Below are positions 26,151 to 34,386 of a DNA stretch of 48,000 nucleotides, piece after piece. Location: contig NZ_MAXA01000213.1 in NCBI RefSeq assembly GCF_001854695.1, forward strand, positions 232,103 through 280,102. The letters are read 5' to 3'. The position numbers and the translations under genes were made by a program. The DNA is from Parafrankia soli (GTDB lineage Bacteria > Actinomycetota > Actinomycetes > Frankiales > Frankiaceae). Each line of letters begins with the position of its first letter. The stretch's first letter is position 1. The notes under the pieces were generated by a model. That model ran no database searches and was not told where the DNA came from. It saw nothing but the letters and a program-made list of their open reading frames with translations.

Positions 26151-26708
26151 CTACGACTGGTTGTAGAACCCACCCTCGCGGATGCGTCGCTTGTCTGTCT
26201 CGGTGACCTCGACGTTGTGCGGCGAGAGCAGGAAGACCTTGTTGGTCACCTTCTCGATGTCGCCACGGAGCCCGAAGATCAGCCCTGCGGCGAAGTCGAC
26301 CAGCCGCTTGGCGTCGACGTCGTCCATCTCGGTGAGGTTCATGATAACGGGAGTCCCGTCCCGGAACTCCTCACCGATCTGACGGGCCTCATTGTAGCTA
26401 CGCGGCTGGAGCGTCGTGATCCGGTATGGCCGGGGCTCCTCGACGGGCGCTACGCGGCGCATCGGCGTCGGCACGGGGGGTCGCAGATGCTCCACCGGTG
26501 GGCGTCGCGGCATGGCGACAGGCTCCTCACGTGCATCGATCCGGCGGACCGACCGGTCAATCGGCACCGGGTCGAGCGTGGCCCGCCGATCGTCCCGGAC
26601 GGCGCCTCGGACGGCGTCGTGACCGCCGTCGTCATAGTCGTCGTCGAGATAGTCCTCGTCCTCCTCGGCGAGCCCGAGGTAGACCATCGCCCTGCGACCG
26701 AGCCCCAT
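26151..26708 (-). CDS. sepF: SepF cell division protein
   Basis: A 185-residue protein that polymerises and ties FtsZ to the membrane. The N-terminal amphipathic helix is [20 protein letters not shown], then an acidic linker ([10 protein letters not shown]) and a Pro/Arg-rich stretch. The SepF core runs about 100-178: [53 protein letters not shown] and [11 protein letters not shown]. In actinobacteria lacking FtsA it is the main Z-ring anchor. ATG at 26708 is 10 bases after the yggS stop; an in-frame GTG at 26729 would overlap yggS. Neither has a clear ribosome site, so coupling is likely. Confidence 0.93.
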   Translation of the reverse strand: MGLGRRAMVYLGLAEEDEDYLDDDYDDGGHDAVRGAVRDDRRATLDPVPIDRSVRRIDAREEPVAMPRRPPVEHLRPPVPTPMRRVAPVEEPRPYRITTLQPRSYNEARQIGEEFRDGTPVIMNLTEMDDVDAKRLVDFAAGLIFGLRGDIEKVTNKVFLLSPHNVEVTETDKRRIREGGFYNQS

Positions 26709-26718
26709 GGGCGCGACT

Positions 26719-27678
26719 CTAAGGGACACCGTGCCGTTCACCGAACAAAGCGGTGCCGATCCGAAGGTGTGTCGCGCCCTCCGCGACCGCATCCTCGAGA
26801 TCACCGGACATCCCTGCACTGACTAGCGTCGCCGCGGGATGTTCGGAACGAAGTCGGTCGGCTACCTCACGGAGTCGGGCGAAGGCCGGCCTGGCGGGTG
26901 CTCCGCGTGGCGCGACAGCCATCACACCCGTCAGAACAAGCCCTTCGGAGCCCGCGACGAGCTCGGCGAGCGCCGGTACGTCCGCGGGCAGGGCCCCGCC
27001 GCGAGCACCGTCCACAGCCCCGGCGGTGGGCTCGCTTTCCCTGGTAGACAGGGCATTTCGCGCCGCGGGTGCACCCGGTGCACCGACGGGCTCCGTAATG
27101 TCCAGATTGACCTGTATGCACACTGAAATCTGACGACCACGTGCCGTTGCCGCCCGGGAAAGGGCTTCGACCAGTCGCGCTCGGTCCACCGACTGCACGC
27201 AGTGCACCCAGCCCGCCACAGCCCGGGCCTTGTTGCGCTGGAGCTGGCCGACGAAATGCCAGACCGGCACATCGGGCCCGGCGGCCGGCCCGAGGGTCGG
27301 ACCCTGATCCACACGTGATGGACGCCATGCCCCCGACGTGTCGGCCAATGGACTCGATTCCCGGAAACGGTCATCATCGGACCACATCGTGTGCTCATCC
27401 GAGCCGCCCGCCGCGGCGGCGGCCAGCGCCAGCCGGACGGCCTCGGTCTTCGGCCCGGCCTCCTGCTCGCGGTTCTCGGCGAAGTGGCGGACACCCAGCG
27501 CGACCAGCGCGAGGACGTCCTCGGCGGGTCGGGTCTTGCTGACGGCGATCAAGGTCAGCTCCGCCGGGTCGCGGCCGGCGTCCCGGGCCGCCACGGTGAT
27601 CCGGTCACGGACGACGGTCAGCCGCTCGCGCAACTCGGCCAGCCGGCGCGGGTCCACCTCGCGCTCGAGGCCGCTCAT
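26719..27678 (-). CDS. YggS/PLPBP-family pyridoxal-phosphate-binding protein
   Basis: A 319-residue member of the PLP homeostasis family. [15 protein letters not shown] contains the PLP-binding Lys; [61 protein letters not shown]-like [12 protein letters not shown] and [10 protein letters not shown] follow in family order. Two insertions make it longer than the usual 230-250 residues: about 55 residues before VWHFVGQ and about 40 after NLDITEP. It overlaps pgeF by ATGA and precedes sepF, the common actinobacterial order. It binds PLP but has no known enzymatic turnover. Confidence 0.9.
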   Translation of the reverse strand: MSGLEREVDPRRLAELRERLTVVRDRITVAARDAGRDPAELTLIAVSKTRPAEDVLALVALGVRHFAENREQEAGPKTEAVRLALAAAAAGGSDEHTMWSDDDRFRESSPLADTSGAWRPSRVDQGPTLGPAAGPDVPVWHFVGQLQRNKARAVAGWVHCVQSVDRARLVEALSRAATARGRQISVCIQVNLDITEPVGAPGAPAARNALSTRESEPTAGAVDGARGGALPADVPALAELVAGSEGLVLTGVMAVAPRGAPARPAFARLREVADRLRSEHPAATLVSAGMSGDLEDAVAEGATHLRIGTALFGERHGVP

Positions 27679-28349
27679 GGCAGCCAGGCGAGGCCGGCGA
27701 ACCGCCCGGTCCGCCCGTCGCGGCGGTACGAGTAGAGATCCCCCGACTCGGCGCTGCAACGATCGGACAGCACAACACGGCCCACGCCGGCCGTCGCCAG
27801 CTGGGCGCGCAGCCCGGCCCGGAGATCCAGCGCGGGCGTGCCCGCGCGGGTCTCCGACCCACTGCCCGGAACCCGCCGCTGGACGTCGGCGCGCATGTCC
27901 GCGGGCACCTCGTAGCACCGCCCGCAGATCGCCGGGCCCAGCGTGACGTCGATCGACGAGCGGTCGACGCCGAGCTCGTCGAAGATCTTCAAGGTGGCCG
28001 CCAGCACGCCCGCCGCCATCCCCTGGCGGCCGGCGTGCGCGACGCCGACCGCCGCCGGCGACTCGAACATCACCGGCACGCAGTCGGCCACCAGCACCGC
28101 GAGCGCGACGCCGGCGGCGTCGGTGACCATGGCGTCGGCCTCGGGCGGCGGTCCGGGTGCCCGCACCAGGCTCACCTGGGCCCCGTGCACCTGCCGCATG
28201 AACTGGACCGGCCGGCCGACCCGGGACGCGAGCAGCCGCCGGTTCACGCTGACCGCCTCCGGATCATCACCCACGTGGTCACCGAGGTTGAGCCCCGCGT
28301 ACGGCGGCATGCTCGTGCCGCCGTCACGCGAGGTCACCAGGACGGGCAT
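27675..28349 (-). CDS. pgeF: Peptidoglycan editing factor (YfiH / laccase-domain family)
   Basis: A 224-residue cytosolic enzyme. The copper/zinc ligand motifs are visible: His in RQVHGAQV, Cys in ADCVPVMF and His in GVAHAGRQGMAAG, with CYEVPADM and SDRCSAESGDLYSYRRDG near the end. In E. coli PgeF removes wrongly placed L-Ser from the MurNAc-amino acid precursor, so its position between ftsZ and the rest of the division genes makes sense. It starts 6 bases after the ftsZ stop, and its end overlaps yggS by ATGA, so ftsZ-pgeF-yggS-sepF probably share a transcript. Confidence 0.92.
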   Translation of the reverse strand: MPVLVTSRDGGTSMPPYAGLNLGDHVGDDPEAVSVNRRLLASRVGRPVQFMRQVHGAQVSLVRAPGPPPEADAMVTDAAGVALAVLVADCVPVMFESPAAVGVAHAGRQGMAAGVLAATLKIFDELGVDRSSIDVTLGPAICGRCYEVPADMRADVQRRVPGSGSETRAGTPALDLRAGLRAQLATAGVGRVVLSDRCSAESGDLYSYRRDGRTGRFAGLAWLP

Positions 28350-28355
28350 CGCCGC

Positions 28356-29984
28356 CTACTTGAGGAAATCCGGAACGTCCAGCTCGTCGTCGTCGGCCAC
28401 CGGGCGGACGGGGCGGCGCGGCGGGTAGGTCGGGCGCGGGCCGGGACGAGCCGGCTCCGGGCCGCGCCCGGCCTGCGGCGGAGCCCCGCCGGCCGGGGCC
28501 GCTCCCGGCGCGCCCGGGGCCCCGCCGGGAGCGGCCCCGGCGTGCCCGAGCCCGGCGCGGGGCATGCCCTGGGCCGCGGCGGCATGGGCCGGCGCGGCGT
28601 GGGCCGGAGCAGCGTGCCCGGGAGCAGGGTGCCCGGTACCCGGGGCGCCGGCAGCCGGCGCGGAGCGGGCGTAGCCGCCCTCCCCGACCGTGTCCGGGTG
28701 CTCCCGGCGGGGCGGCCCGCCCATGGGCCGCTGGTCGCCGGCGGACCCGACCGCCGGCGCGCCGGCCTGGCTCGGGGCGCGGTCGTCGGGCAGCGGGTCC
28801 GGCACGTAGTGCCCGACCTGCTGGCTCGTCGGCGGCAGGTAGGTCGAGTGGGCCGGCGCGGGCCGTGGCGGCGCCGGCACGTTCGGGATCGGCGGCAGCG
28901 CCGTGGTGTTCGGCGCGCCGCCCGAGCCCGGCTGGGCCGCCGGCTGGCCGGGGGCCCCCGGCTGCGGCGGGCCGCCGGCCGCGCCGCCCGGCCCCGGTGG
29001 TCGGCGCTGGGTGGCGAGCGTGCGGGTCCGTCGGTCCTGCACGGTGTCGAACCCGGCGGCGATCACGGTGACCCGCACCTCGTCGCCGAGGGCGTCGTCG
29101 ATCACCGCACCGAAGATGATGTTCGCCTCGGGATGGGCCGCGTCGGCGACCAGCTCGGCCGCGGCGTTGATCTCGAACAGACCGAGGTCGGACCCACCGG
29201 AGATGTTCAGCAGGACGCCCTGTGCGCCGTCCATGCTGGCCTCCAGCAGGGGGGAGGCGATGGCCTGCTCGGCGGCGACCGTGGCCCGGTCGTCACCCCG
29301 TGCCCGGCCGATGCCCATCAGGGCGCTGCCGGCGTGCGACATGACCGTCTTGACGTCGGCGAAGTCGAGGTTGATCAGACCAGGGGTGGTGATGAGGTCG
29401 GTGATGCCCTGGACACCGGAGAGCAGCACCTGGTCTGCGCTGCGGAAGGCGTCCAGGACGCTGATGTCGCGATCGGTCATCGCGAGCAGGCGGTCGTTCG
29501 GGATGACGATGAGGGTGTCAACCTCATTGCGGAGGGTGTCGATGCCCGTGTCGGCCTGGGTCGCGCGGCGGCGGCCCTCGAAGGTGAACGGGCGCGTCAC
29601 CACACCGATCGTCAGCGCGCCGAGCGAGCGGGCCACGTTGGCGACGACGGGAGCACCACCGGTGCCGGTGCCACCGCCCTCACCCGCGGTCACGAAGACC
29701 ATGTCGGCCCCCTTGAGGACCTCCTCGATCTCCTCGCGGTGATCCTCGGCGGCCTGGCGGCCGACCTCCGGGTCGGCACCGGCCCCCAGGCCACGGGTGA
29801 GTTCACGGCCGACGTCGAGCTTGACGTCGGCATCGCTCATCAACAGCGCCTGGGCGTCGGTGTTGATGGCGATGAACTCGACACCCTTTAGCCCGACTTC
29901 GATCATCCGGTTGACGGCGTTTACGCCGCCTCCGCCTATCCCGACGACCTTGATGACCGCGAGATAGTTCTGGGGGGCTGCCAT
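28356..29984 (-). CDS. ftsZ: FtsZ cell division GTPase
   Basis: A 542-residue tubulin-like GTPase that forms the division ring. The GTP-binding loops are [12 protein letters not shown] (about 16-27) and the tubulin signature GGGTGTGG at 103-110. The T7 catalytic loop is in [14 protein letters not shown]. After the core (to about 320) there is a long linker rich in Pro, Gly, Ala and His ([11 protein letters not shown]), much longer than in E. coli, and the conserved C-terminal peptide [10 protein letters not shown] that binds SepF. ATG at 29984 has GGAGGA 10 bases upstream. Unlike most actinobacteria, no ftsQ is found upstream. Confidence 0.97.
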   Translation of the reverse strand: MAAPQNYLAVIKVVGIGGGGVNAVNRMIEVGLKGVEFIAINTDAQALLMSDADVKLDVGRELTRGLGAGADPEVGRQAAEDHREEIEEVLKGADMVFVTAGEGGGTGTGGAPVVANVARSLGALTIGVVTRPFTFEGRRRATQADTGIDTLRNEVDTLIVIPNDRLLAMTDRDISVLDAFRSADQVLLSGVQGITDLITTPGLINLDFADVKTVMSHAGSALMGIGRARGDDRATVAAEQAIASPLLEASMDGAQGVLLNISGGSDLGLFEINAAAELVADAAHPEANIIFGAVIDDALGDEVRVTVIAAGFDTVQDRRTRTLATQRRPPGPGGAAGGPPQPGAPGQPAAQPGSGGAPNTTALPPIPNVPAPPRPAPAHSTYLPPTSQQVGHYVPDPLPDDRAPSQAGAPAVGSAGDQRPMGGPPRREHPDTVGEGGYARSAPAAGAPGTGHPAPGHAAPAHAAPAHAAAAQGMPRAGLGHAGAAPGGAPGAPGAAPAGGAPPQAGRGPEPARPGPRPTYPPRRPVRPVADDDELDVPDFLK

Positions 29985-30290
29985 GCGGTGTCGGTCCTCC
30001 AGCGGCGTCGGTGGGCGAGCAGGGGGGCTCCCCGGCTCCGTTAGCCCGCGGTCTTACGACCGATTGGAGCGGGGAAGCAGCCGAGCAGCCTCAACCTTCA
30101 CCGTCAGCTAGACGGTTACAGTTATGTCAACTTCCGACTGTGGATCGGACAGTAGGCACGGCTTCGTCGGTGGTCAAGGACGCTGGCGGCGCGTCACACG
30201 GATGGGATTCGCGTCCCCTTCGTCACACCGGTCCCGGCCCGCCCGGGGCACCTCCGCCGAACCCCTGCCCTGTGGTGTGTACTGCGTGGC
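29985..30290. promoter_or_regulatory. Divergent promoter region of ftsZ (-) and the second murC (+)
   Basis: No gene is seen in this stretch. On the minus strand TTGACA (30125-30130) starts the string ttgacataactgtaacc, an AT-rich motif that resembles the promoter region upstream of ftsZ in streptomycetes as I recall it. Just inside it is an inverted repeat accgtc-agcta-gacggt at 30100-30116, a possible operator. A -10 box is not clear (tagctg or tgtaac). On the plus side no ribosome site is seen before the GTG at 30291. Confidence 0.55.
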
Positions 30291-31931
30291 GTGACCGGAC
30301 CGCACTCCGACGACGCCCCGGCCGCCCCAGCAGGCCCGGCCGCCGCGCCGCCGCCCGTCGTCCCCGATCCCCGCGACCGCCCCGAGCGGGCCCGGCGGGT
30401 CCACTTCCTCGGCATCGGCGGCGCCGGGCTGTCACCCCTCGCCCAGATCCACCTGGCCGCCGGCGGCCAGGTCTCCGGCAGCGACCAGGAGTACTCACCG
30501 CGGGTCGCCATGCTGCGTGAGCTGGGGGTCCCCGTCCGGGTCGGTCCCGCCGCCGACGCGGCGGCGCTGGCCGCCGAGCTGTCCGCGGCGGACGTCGTCG
30601 TGGCCTCCAGCGCGCTGCGTGACGACCACCCGGAGATCATCGCCGCCCGCGAGCTCGGCATCCCCGTCCGGCGGCGCTCGGACTGGCTGCCGGAGCTGAC
30701 CGCGCCCTACCGGCTCGTGGCGGTCGCCGGCTCACACGGCAAGACCACCACCGCGGCGATGCTGACCCTGGTGCTCGCGGCCGGCGGCGTCGACCCGACC
30801 GCGGTCATCGGTGCCGATGTGGCCCAGTTGGGCGGCAGCGCCGTGACCGGACGGGGCGACGTGTTCGTCCTGGAGGCGGACGAGTACGGCGGCGCGTTCG
30901 CCGGGCTGGACCCGGAGCTCGCGGTGATCACCAACGTCGAGTGGGAGCATCCGGACCTCTTCCCGGACGAGGCCTCGGTGCGCGCGGTGTTCGCCGACTT
31001 CGCGGCCCGGGTCCGCCCGGGCGGGCGGCTGGTCGTCTGCGGCGACCATCCCGGCGTCGCCGCGGTGCTCGCCGAACTCGACCGGCGGGCCGAGCCCGAC
31101 CGGCGCGCCGACGCGCCGCGGGCCCGGGTGGTCGACTACGGCTTCGCCCCCGGGCGGACGTGGCGGGCGGTGGACTACGTCCCACTGCCCGGCGGTGGCT
31201 CCACCTCGACCGTGCTGCGCGACGGGAACCGGGTCGGCGAGCTCACCCTGGCGCTGCCCGGCCCCCACATCGCCCTGGACGCCCTCGCCGCCCTCGCCAC
31301 GGCCGCCGAGCTGGGGGTGCCGCCCACGGACGCCCTGAGGACGCTGGGGACGTACGCGGGCGCGGCCCGACGCTTCGACGTCGTGGGCCGGGCGAGCGCG
31401 CCCGGCGGCACCCGCGTGGAGATCGTCGACGACTACGCGCACCACCCGACCGAGATCCGCGCCACCCTGCGCGCGGCCCGCGACCGCGCCGCCGGCCGGC
31501 AGGTCTGGGCGGTCGCGCAGCCGCACACGTTCAGTCGCCTCGCCGCGCTGCTCGACGACTTCGCGACGGCCTTCGGCGACGCCGACCGCGTCTACGTGAC
31601 CGACGTGTACGCCGCGCGCGAGACCGACAACCTGGGCCTGCACGCGTCCGACCTCGCCGGGCGGATCAGGCGGCCGGCCGCCGCCGGCTACGTGGCCTGG
31701 ACCGACCTGCCGGGCCGGCTCGTCGCCGACCTCGCCGATCTCGGCGGCCGCGGGGACCTCGGCGACGCGGCGGCCGGCGGCACGCACGGCGTCATGCTGC
31801 TCACCCTCGGCGCCGGAACGATCACCACGCTCGGCCCGCGCCTGCTGGACCTGCTCGCCGCCGGCGGCACCGACGCATTTTCCGGGAGCAGCCGGGCGGG
31901 CGACCAGGACGCGACGGGCCTGCCGGCCTGA
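30291..31931 (+). CDS. murC: UDP-N-acetylmuramate--L-alanine ligase, second copy (MurC-like)
   Basis: A 546-residue Mur ligase that would add L-Ala to UDP-MurNAc. After a disordered Pro/Ala N-terminus of about 35 residues comes RVHFLGIGGAGLSPLAQI, the MurC nucleotide-binding start, then the ATP loop VAGSHGKTTTAAM, LEADEYGGAF, TNVEWEHPDLF and DDYAHHPTEIRATL (380-388 core), which matches the E. coli MurC motif closely. It lies on the plus strand, opposite to the dcw cluster, in the place ftsQ usually takes. Start GTG at 30291 is the only open option that keeps the N-terminal fold. A second complete murC (32750-34273) is present nearby. Confidence 0.87.
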   Translation: MTGPHSDDAPAAPAGPAAAPPPVVPDPRDRPERARRVHFLGIGGAGLSPLAQIHLAAGGQVSGSDQEYSPRVAMLRELGVPVRVGPAADAAALAAELSAADVVVASSALRDDHPEIIAARELGIPVRRRSDWLPELTAPYRLVAVAGSHGKTTTAAMLTLVLAAGGVDPTAVIGADVAQLGGSAVTGRGDVFVLEADEYGGAFAGLDPELAVITNVEWEHPDLFPDEASVRAVFADFAARVRPGGRLVVCGDHPGVAAVLAELDRRAEPDRRADAPRARVVDYGFAPGRTWRAVDYVPLPGGGSTSTVLRDGNRVGELTLALPGPHIALDALAALATAAELGVPPTDALRTLGTYAGAARRFDVVGRASAPGGTRVEIVDDYAHHPTEIRATLRAARDRAAGRQVWAVAQPHTFSRLAALLDDFATAFGDADRVYVTDVYAARETDNLGLHASDLAGRIRRPAAAGYVAWTDLPGRLVADLADLGGRGDLGDAAAGGTHGVMLLTLGAGTITTLGPRLLDLLAAGGTDAFSGSSRAGDQDATGLPA

Positions 31932-32044
31932 CCCTGCGGGGCAGTGAGCGGAGTCGGTGGTTGACTGCGCCGCGTGACATTCTCCGGTGAACGAACACTC
32001 CCCCCTCCCGGCGGGTGCCCCGACGGCAAGGGTGAGGACCGACG

Positions 32045-32635
32045 ATGACCGAAACTCGAGACCCGCGCAGCCGCGGGTTCGACTTCAGGGTGGTCAACCA
32101 GGCGGTGATCGCCGAGTACCGGGCCAACGGCGGCAGGCTGGAGAAGACCCTGTCCGGCTCCCGGCTCCTGCTGCTGACAACCGTCGGCGAGCGCACCGGA
32201 CGCCCGCACACCACCCCGCTGGGCTACGTCGTGGACGGCCACCCGGCGCACGGCGCCCCTGACGCCCCGCCGAACGCTCCGAACGTCACTCGGGACGGCC
32301 CCCACGCCACGCCGTCCGGCCCGCCCGCCACGCCGGACAGCCTGAACGCCAGGCCGGACGGCCCGGAGCGGGACGTCCCGACCCGGCGCCTCGTCGTCTA
32401 CGCCACGAACATGGCCGCCGCGGCGCACCCGCAGTGGTACCGGAACCTGCTGGCGCACCCGAAGGTCACCGTGGAGCTGGACGCCGACCGGTTCGACGCG
32501 GAGGCGTCCACCGCCGTCGGGGCCGAGCGCGAGCGCCTGTACGCGGCGCTGGTGGACGGCATGCCGGGGCTGCGCACCCATCAGGAACAGACGACCCGCG
32601 AGATCCCGGTCGTCGTCCTCGCCGCGCTGCGCTGA
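32045..32635 (+). CDS. Deazaflavin (F420)-dependent nitroreductase-family protein
   Basis: A 196-residue protein of the Ddn/FDOR-A type. The first part (FRVVNQAVIAEYRANGGRL, LLLLTTVGERTGRPHTTPLGY) and the last part (VVYATNMAAAAHPQWYRNLLAHPKVTVEL) are the family's split-barrel and F420-binding segments. A loop of about 45 residues rich in Pro, Asp and Ala interrupts them at about 75-118, so it is longer than the usual 130-150. Members transfer hydride from F420H2 to quinones or nitro compounds, or are of unknown use. ATG at 32045 has GAGGA about 8 bases upstream. It follows the second murC by 113 bases on the same strand. Confidence 0.82.
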   Translation: MTETRDPRSRGFDFRVVNQAVIAEYRANGGRLEKTLSGSRLLLLTTVGERTGRPHTTPLGYVVDGHPAHGAPDAPPNAPNVTRDGPHATPSGPPATPDSLNARPDGPERDVPTRRLVVYATNMAAAAHPQWYRNLLAHPKVTVELDADRFDAEASTAVGAERERLYAALVDGMPGLRTHQEQTTREIPVVVLAALR

Positions 32636-32663
32636 CCGCCCCCGGCCGGCAGCGCTTCGAGAC

Positions 32664-32713
32664 GAAGTGTGGCGGCTGGGTGAGTCCATGGACTCACCCA
32701 GCCGCCACACTTC
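32664..32713. repeat. Perfect 50-bp palindrome between convergent genes
   Basis: The left arm (25 bases beginning gaagtgtggcggctgggtga) is followed directly by its exact reverse complement, centred on ccatgg. It lies 28 bases after the nitroreductase stop and 36 bases before the murC stop. As RNA it would form a long hairpin in either direction and could act as a two-way terminator; there is no T-run or real loop. Because arms are identical copies, it could also be a mobile repeat or the scar of the rearrangement. Confidence 0.85.
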
Positions 32714-32749
32714 TGCGATGGATCATCAGACCGGGGCTGGGGGCCTGGG

Positions 32750-34273
32750 TCAGCCCGGCAGGGCCGACCGTTCGGCCAGCAGGCGCAGCAGCTCCGGGCC
32801 GACCTGCGTCACGTCGCCGGCGCCGAGTGTCATGACCAGGTCGCCCGGCCGCGCCAGATCCATCAGCACGCCCGGGACGGCCGACCACGACGGCTCGTAC
32901 ACGACCCGCGCCGCCCCGGCCCGGGTGGCCGCGGCGACCCGGGCACCACCCGCGCCCGGCTCGGGCTGCTCCCCGGCGCCGTAGACGTCCATCACCACGA
33001 CCGCGTCGGCCGAGCCCAGCGCGGCACCGAACCGGTCCGCGAGCAGGGCCGTGCGGCTGTACAGGTGCGGCTGGAACGCGACGACGACCCGGCCGCCGCC
33101 GGCAGCCGCCCGCGCCGCCTCGACCGCGGCGGCCACCCGGTCCGGGTGGTTGGCGTAGTCGTCGACCACCCGCACCCCGCCCGCCGACCCGAGCGGCTGG
33201 AAGCGGCGGCGGACCCCGGCGAACTCGGCCAGCCCGGCCAGCAGGCCGGCCGGTGGGGCGCCCAGGGCGATCCCGGCGGCCAGGGCCGCCGCGGCGTCCA
33301 GGAGGTGGTGCCGGCCGGGGACCCGCAGCGACAGCCGGCCCAGCCGGACGCCATGGACGACGACCTCCGCGCTGGTGCCCGCGATCGAGATCTCCTCGGC
33401 GACGAGCCGGACGTCCGCCGACGGCCCGAACCCGTACCCCGTCAGCCACGGCCGGCCCGCGCCCGCGGTGCCCTGCCCGCCTGTGGTGCTGTGCGCGGCG
33501 GCGTCCGCCGGGCGCCCGTCCGGGCCGCCGGCCCGGCGCCACCGGTCGGCGTGATCGGCCGCCGCCGTGGCGAGCGCCCAGCCGGCCGTGTCGTCCACGC
33601 AGGCGACCAGGAAGCCGCCCGGGTCGACCCGGCGCAGGAACGTCGCGAACGAGGCGGCGAGCGCGGGCATCGTCCGGTAGTGGTCGAGATGTTCGGCGGC
33701 CACCCCGGTCAGCACCGCGCCGTACGGCTGGAGCTGCCAGAACGCGCCGACGTCCTCGTCCGCCTCGACGACCATCAGCTCGGAGCTGCCCGCGTGGGTG
33801 TGCGAACCGGCCTCGCCCGGATCACCGCCGACCGCGAATGTCGGGTCCTCACCGCAGGCCTGCAGGGCGGCGGTGAGCATCATCGCCACCGTGGTCTTGC
33901 CGTGCGAGCCCGCGACCGCGACGCCCCGGTGCCCGGCCATCAGCCCGGCGAGCGCGGCGGAGCGGGTCAGCACGCGCAGCTCGCGCCGGCGCGCCTCGGC
34001 GAGCTCCGGGTCGTCGGTCGGCACCGCGGGCGCGACGACGACGAGCTCGACCCCGTCGAGCCGCGACGCGTCGAAACTGTCCGGGCCGTTGCCCACCGTG
34101 ATCGGGATGCCGAGCGCGCGCAGCGACGCCAGCCGCCGGGATTCGACCGCGTCGCTGCCGGTGACTGTCGCGCCCCGCGCGACCAGCAGCCGCGCCAGAC
34201 CGCTCATGGCGATCCCGCCGATGCCGACGAGGTGGACCCGCCGCCAGCCCTCCGGGAGATCTCGCGCCGTCAC
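32750..34273 (-). CDS. murC: UDP-N-acetylmuramate--L-alanine ligase (positional MurC)
   Basis: A 507-residue Mur ligase at the usual murC place after murG. RRVHLVGIGGIAMSGLARLL is the MurC-type start, then VAVAGSHGKTTVAMML (ATP loop), VEADEDVGAFWQLQ, AEHLDHYRTM and the ATP-ribose region DDYANHPDRV (371-380). Several of these differ from the canonical forms (DHLD to EHLD, HHPTE to NHPDR). A low-complexity insert (PDGRPADAAAHSTTG) follows the central domain. GTG at 34273 gives the conserved N-terminus, with AGGATGG upstream. murG ends 113 bases upstream of it. Which of the two copies carries the main MurC activity cannot be told from sequence. Confidence 0.88.
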   Translation of the reverse strand: MTARDLPEGWRRVHLVGIGGIAMSGLARLLVARGATVTGSDAVESRRLASLRALGIPITVGNGPDSFDASRLDGVELVVVAPAVPTDDPELAEARRRELRVLTRSAALAGLMAGHRGVAVAGSHGKTTVAMMLTAALQACGEDPTFAVGGDPGEAGSHTHAGSSELMVVEADEDVGAFWQLQPYGAVLTGVAAEHLDHYRTMPALAASFATFLRRVDPGGFLVACVDDTAGWALATAAADHADRWRRAGGPDGRPADAAAHSTTGGQGTAGAGRPWLTGYGFGPSADVRLVAEEISIAGTSAEVVVHGVRLGRLSLRVPGRHHLLDAAAALAAGIALGAPPAGLLAGLAEFAGVRRRFQPLGSAGGVRVVDDYANHPDRVAAAVEAARAAAGGGRVVVAFQPHLYSRTALLADRFGAALGSADAVVVMDVYGAGEQPEPGAGGARVAAATRAGAARVVYEPSWSAVPGVLMDLARPGDLVMTLGAGDVTQVGPELLRLLAERSALPG

Positions 34274-34386
34274 GTGGCCATCCTGCCGCAGTGCCGCGCG
34301 CGGGCGTGCGTCGGACCCACGCGCGCCGGGCTCAGGCGCGGCGGGCTCAGGCGCGGCGTGGGCGGGGAGGCGCTGGCCACGGTCGC

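Noticed and set aside
31688-32710. Long minus-strand open frame in the place where ftsQ would be expected
   Set aside because: It is the complement of the second murC and nitroreductase genes, has no membrane helix or POTRA-like sequence, and is dominated by Arg, Gly and Val from shadow translation.
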